From positions 1 to 8,766 of the forward strand of contig JAAZDH010000050.1 of assembly GCA_012512865.1 (NCBI GenBank): a stretch of 8,766 nt of DNA, given 5' to 3'. A program made the position numbers and the translations under genes. Positions within the stretch are counted from its first letter, which is position 1, and each line of letters begins with the position of its first letter. Below the pieces are notes generated by a model. The model was not told the origin of the DNA. It saw nothing but the letters and a program-made list of their open reading frames with translations, and did no database searches. Positions 6,971 to 8,766 of the stretch are shown here, one piece after another. The DNA comes from Clostridiaceae bacterium. Lineage in GTDB: Bacteria > Bacillota > Clostridia > Acetivibrionales > DUMC01.

Positions 6971-8215
6971 TTATGCTTTTTCCAGGTCGTTGATGCTGAT
7001 TTTGCGGGTGTGTATGGTATGGTGCCAGTACTTGTCATTCTTGCTCAAAAAGCCCTGGATTGTTATGGGAACCCATGACAAGCAGTAAACCGGGTATATC
7101 ATGAAGCCCCATATGACTGCCGGGCTGAATTTTTTCTCCGCCAGTATCACCAGGGGACCGTACAGGAGTTGAAATAATACGAATATGTTCCAGAGCTCGG
7201 GCGGAAAAGTGTATTTCAAATGGAATAGGGGTGAATGGGGATAGATTGCCTGTATCCACATCATAACCGTGGCCAGGCCAACGAGGATGAACCTGATGGG
7301 CTGAAACAGGTAGATTGCGCAGTCAAAAGCTACCAGGTTTCCTTCCCTCAAGGTTTTTTTCAAAAGCGGGATGAGATAACGGCTTGCGCAATCCGCATGG
7401 CCTTGCATCCATCGCTTCCGTTGTTTCCATGATTGTTTCAGGGTTATTGGTTTTTCATCGTACACCACGGCATTATGCGCCCAAGCAACCTTGATATCGT
7501 TCAGGGCCAGTTTAACGGTAAACTCCAGGTCTTCAGTCAGGCATGTAGCACCCCAGCCAATCCGCCTTAATACTTCCAGGTCAACACAAAAGCCGGTGCC
7601 GCAAAGCCCGCAAGTGAGCCCTAGGTAATACCTTGGCAGCTGGAATATCCTGTTGGACAACCAGAATGCTATCGAGTATGAACAGGTTATCCATGAATCA
7701 AATGGATTTTTACTGTCTATGTAGCCTTGGACTACCTTGTAGCCTTTACAAAGCTGCATGTTCATTTCCCTGAGGAAATTGGATGATACAAGGTTGTCGG
7801 CGTCAAAAACGCTCACGGCATCGTATTTTTTACCCATGGTAAAAATTTTTTCGAACATCCATTCCAGCGCATAACCCTTGCCCCTTTGCTTCCGGTTTTC
7901 CCTGGTGTAAACAATTGCGCCATGTGCCTGCGCGATTTCACCAGTCCTGTCCGTGCAATTGTCTGCTATTACAAATATATCGTATAATTCCCTGGGATAG
8001 TTTTGCCTTAAAAGTGAGTCAATTATATGGGGAATTACCAATTCCTCGTTATGAGCCGCTATTACCACGGCAAACCTTTTTTGAGGAGGGTAATCCAGAG
8101 GATTTTCCTCTTTTCTTTTTATCCAGCCAAATACGGATATGCTGAAAAAATAACAACCCATGACAAACACGGTAATTTGCAAGAATTGAGTAAACAAAAA
8201 AATCAGTTTATCCAT
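6971..8215 (-). CDS. Membrane family 2 glycosyltransferase
   Basis: This 414-residue inner-membrane protein has a GT-A-type catalytic domain. One N-terminal membrane segment (about 4-31) precedes the domain (about 45-280), followed by about three segments (roughly 297-325, 341-360, 366-390) and a short basic tail. Catalytic signatures are in order: AAHNEE (53-58), ADNCTD (84-89), the DxD-like FDADN (137-141, metal and nucleotide-sugar binding), TED (227-229, base), and QRKRW (265-269), the QxxRW motif of processive or polymer-linked GT2 enzymes such as cellulose, hyaluronan and poly-GlcNAc synthases. It should transfer sugar from a nucleotide donor to a growing glycan or lipid on the cytoplasmic side; donor and acceptor cannot be told. 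The ATG at 8215 has GGATAGGA about 6 bases upstream on its strand; the in-frame region above it holds no start codon before a TAG. It converges with clpC 64 bases away and stands alone, so there is no operon clue to its pathway. Confidence 0.9.
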   Translation of the reverse strand: MDKLIFLFTQFLQITVFVMGCYFFSISVFGWIKRKEENPLDYPPQKRFAVVIAAHNEELVIPHIIDSLLRQNYPRELYDIFVIADNCTDRTGEIAQAHGAIVYTRENRKQRGKGYALEWMFEKIFTMGKKYDAVSVFDADNLVSSNFLREMNMQLCKGYKVVQGYIDSKNPFDSWITCSYSIAFWLSNRIFQLPRYYLGLTCGLCGTGFCVDLEVLRRIGWGATCLTEDLEFTVKLALNDIKVAWAHNAVVYDEKPITLKQSWKQRKRWMQGHADCASRYLIPLLKKTLREGNLVAFDCAIYLFQPIRFILVGLATVMMWIQAIYPHSPLFHLKYTFPPELWNIFVLFQLLYGPLVILAEKKFSPAVIWGFMIYPVYCLSWVPITIQGFLSKNDKYWHHTIHTRKISINDLEKA

Positions 8216-8223
8216 GGAACATC

Positions 8224-8244
8224 CTATCCGCGGCGGATTGGCAT
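8224..8244 (-). other. Candidate six-codon leader mini-ORF before the glycosyltransferase
   Basis: On the minus strand ATG at 8244 opens a frame M-P-I-R-R-G ending in TAG at 8226-8224. AAGGGGTG (8255-8248) stands in the ribosome-binding position, with 5 bases between the GGGG and the ATG. Its stop lies 8 bases before the glycosyltransferase ATG, so terminating ribosomes could reinitiate there. It includes two adjacent CGC codons, whereas neighbouring genes favour AGG for Arg. So short a frame may well be chance. Confidence 0.2.
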
Positions 8245-8250
8245 TTTCAC

Positions 8251-8410
8251 CCCTTTTTTTGCTTTTTTGCTTTTTTACTTTTTCTTTTTCCTTCTTTGCC
8301 TTATCAGCTTTTCCCTTGTATCTCTACACTTTTTTTACTTATTCCGTGTTTATTCCTCTTTTCTATCCATTTTTTCCTCGTTTCACCTTTTCCACGTTCC
8401 CATTTTCCAT
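8251..8410 (-). other. Polypurine leader of the glycosyltransferase mRNA
   Basis: By hand count about 136 of 160 plus-strand bases here are pyrimidines, so the minus-strand transcript leading into the glycosyltransferase is about 85% purine, with runs such as A6-GC-A6-GC-A7-GGGG. The stretch has no recognisable protein: minus-strand frames give only Lys-rich fragments broken by stops, and the plus-strand open frames across it read as Phe/Leu/Ser-rich low-complexity peptide, as expected of a T-rich strand. It makes up most of the 379-base divergent spacer. Confidence 0.7.
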
Positions 8411-8454
8411 GTTTGCAACATCTTTAAAATATTTATTTTCAACCTTAAAGTTAA

Positions 8455-8483
8455 ATTATAAAAACTTTCCCAACTATTCCAGG
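8455..8483 (-). promoter_or_regulatory. Possible promoter of the glycosyltransferase gene
   Basis: On the minus strand a perfect TATAAT lies at 8460-8455. The -35 region is poor (CTGGAA at a 16-base spacing, 3 of 6). If used, it gives a purine-rich leader of roughly 230 bases. A small inverted repeat, CCAGG-GAAA-CCTGG as read on this strand, covers 8479-8492 and overlaps the -35 region. Confidence 0.3.
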
Positions 8484-8564
8484 TTTCCCTGGTTTATTTA
8501 GACTCACTAATTATTTTGTGCTTTATAAGGCAAAATATTTATGATACATTTTACCTGTTTCGAG

Positions 8565-8573
8565 TGATATAAT
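8565..8573 (+). promoter_or_regulatory. Extended -10 promoter of the GH15-like gene
   Basis: TGATATAAT at 8565-8573 is a perfect extended -10 element (TGN plus TATAAT). No good -35 box lies 16-18 bases upstream (TACATT at 17), which is tolerated for extended -10 promoters. Transcription would start near 8580, leaving a leader of only about 15 bases. Confidence 0.5.
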
Positions 8574-8594
8574 AATAATTGTACCGGCAGGAGG

Positions 8595-8766
8595 ATGAGG
8601 AAAATAAAGACATATTTCAACAATGCAATAATAGGAAATTCACGCATGCTGGCATGTTTATCAAGCAAGGGGGAAATTGTAAGACTTTTTTGGCCGAATA
8701 TTGATTACTTCCAGCATGTTGAAAAACTAATTATGGGGCTGTACCCGGTGGACAGGAAACATGGCA
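8595..8766 (+). CDS. GH15-related (glucoamylase-like) protein, N-terminus only
   Basis: 57 complete codons are visible before the right edge. The N-terminus reads MRKIKTYFNNAIIGNSRMLA, followed by features such as S-K-G-E-I-V-R-L-F-W-P-N-I-D-Y and Q-H-V-E. This pattern (a short lead, a GN-x-R-x-LA turn, then G-EI-x-R-L-xx-P-N-x-D) resembles the start of bacterial GH15-type glucoamylase-like proteins as I remember them, which carry an N-terminal beta-sandwich domain before the catalytic barrel. No signal peptide is seen, suggesting a cytoplasmic enzyme acting on alpha-glucans or an alpha-linked disaccharide; that function is inference, since the catalytic part is outside the window. AGGAGG (8589-8594) abuts the ATG with no spacer, which is unusual; the ATA at 8604, in frame, would have a 9-base spacing. 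It is transcribed divergently from the glycosyltransferase. Confidence 0.6.
   Translation, partial: MRKIKTYFNNAIIGNSRMLACLSSKGEIVRLFWPNIDYFQHVEKLIMGLYPVDRKHG

Noticed and set aside
6953..6985. Imperfect hairpin GGAAA..GCAT/ATGC..TTTCC at the glycosyltransferase stop
   Set aside because: It has mismatched interior loops and no T-run on the minus strand; not distinguishable from chance.
8027..8501. Plus-strand open frames over the pyrimidine-rich region encoding Phe/Leu/Ser-rich, membrane-like peptides
   Set aside because: Such composition is expected from any T-rich strand; the frames overlap the glycosyltransferase start antisense and lack a good ribosome binding site.

Overview
The window is a chromosomal segment of a low-GC Gram-positive bacterium, most likely an anaerobic Clostridia-class Firmicute. 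The evidence is the gene order ctsR-mcsA-mcsB-clpC, which is a Firmicutes hallmark, together with AT-rich spacers, sigma-A-type promoters, strong purine-rich ribosome binding sites, and heavy use of AGG for Arg and ATA for Ile. I cannot name the species from the sequence alone.

Layout. (1) 2-1846 (+): an EF-G-family translation GTPase, cut by the left edge, followed by a hairpin and T-run terminator at 1919-1970. (2) 2035-2089: a sigma-A promoter with a perfect CtsR operator just after its -10 box. (3) 2137-6906 (+): the class III heat-shock operon. It encodes CtsR (repressor), McsA (zinc-binding activator), McsB (protein arginine kinase; its start overlaps the mcsA stop) and ClpC (810-residue AAA+ unfoldase for ClpP). 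(4) 6971-8215 (-): a membrane family 2 glycosyltransferase, convergent with clpC. (5) 8216-8594: a divergent spacer with a long purine-rich leader on the glycosyltransferase strand. (6) 8595-end (+): the N-terminus of what looks like a GH15-related (glucoamylase-like) protein, cut by the right edge.

How the genes work together. CtsR is expected to hold the operon off at its own promoter. On heat or protein stress, CtsR releases DNA, and McsB, stimulated by McsA, phosphorylates arginines on damaged proteins. ClpC recognises phosphoarginine through its N-domain and feeds substrates to ClpP. The residues needed for each step are visible: the Gly-rich wing in CtsR, eight zinc-ligand cysteines in McsA, catalytic and RDxxRA motifs in McsB, and the two GTEH glutamates, both Walker sites and an LGF loop in ClpC. 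clpP and a phosphoarginine phosphatase are not in the window.

No clearly new system is present: the core is a well-known stress operon. The least explained signals are non-coding or deviant. They are a ten-copy 11-bp tandem array between mcsB and clpC, other short tandem repeats in nearly every spacer, the deviant GTPase motifs of the EF-G paralogue, and the polypurine leader with a six-codon mini-ORF before the glycosyltransferase.
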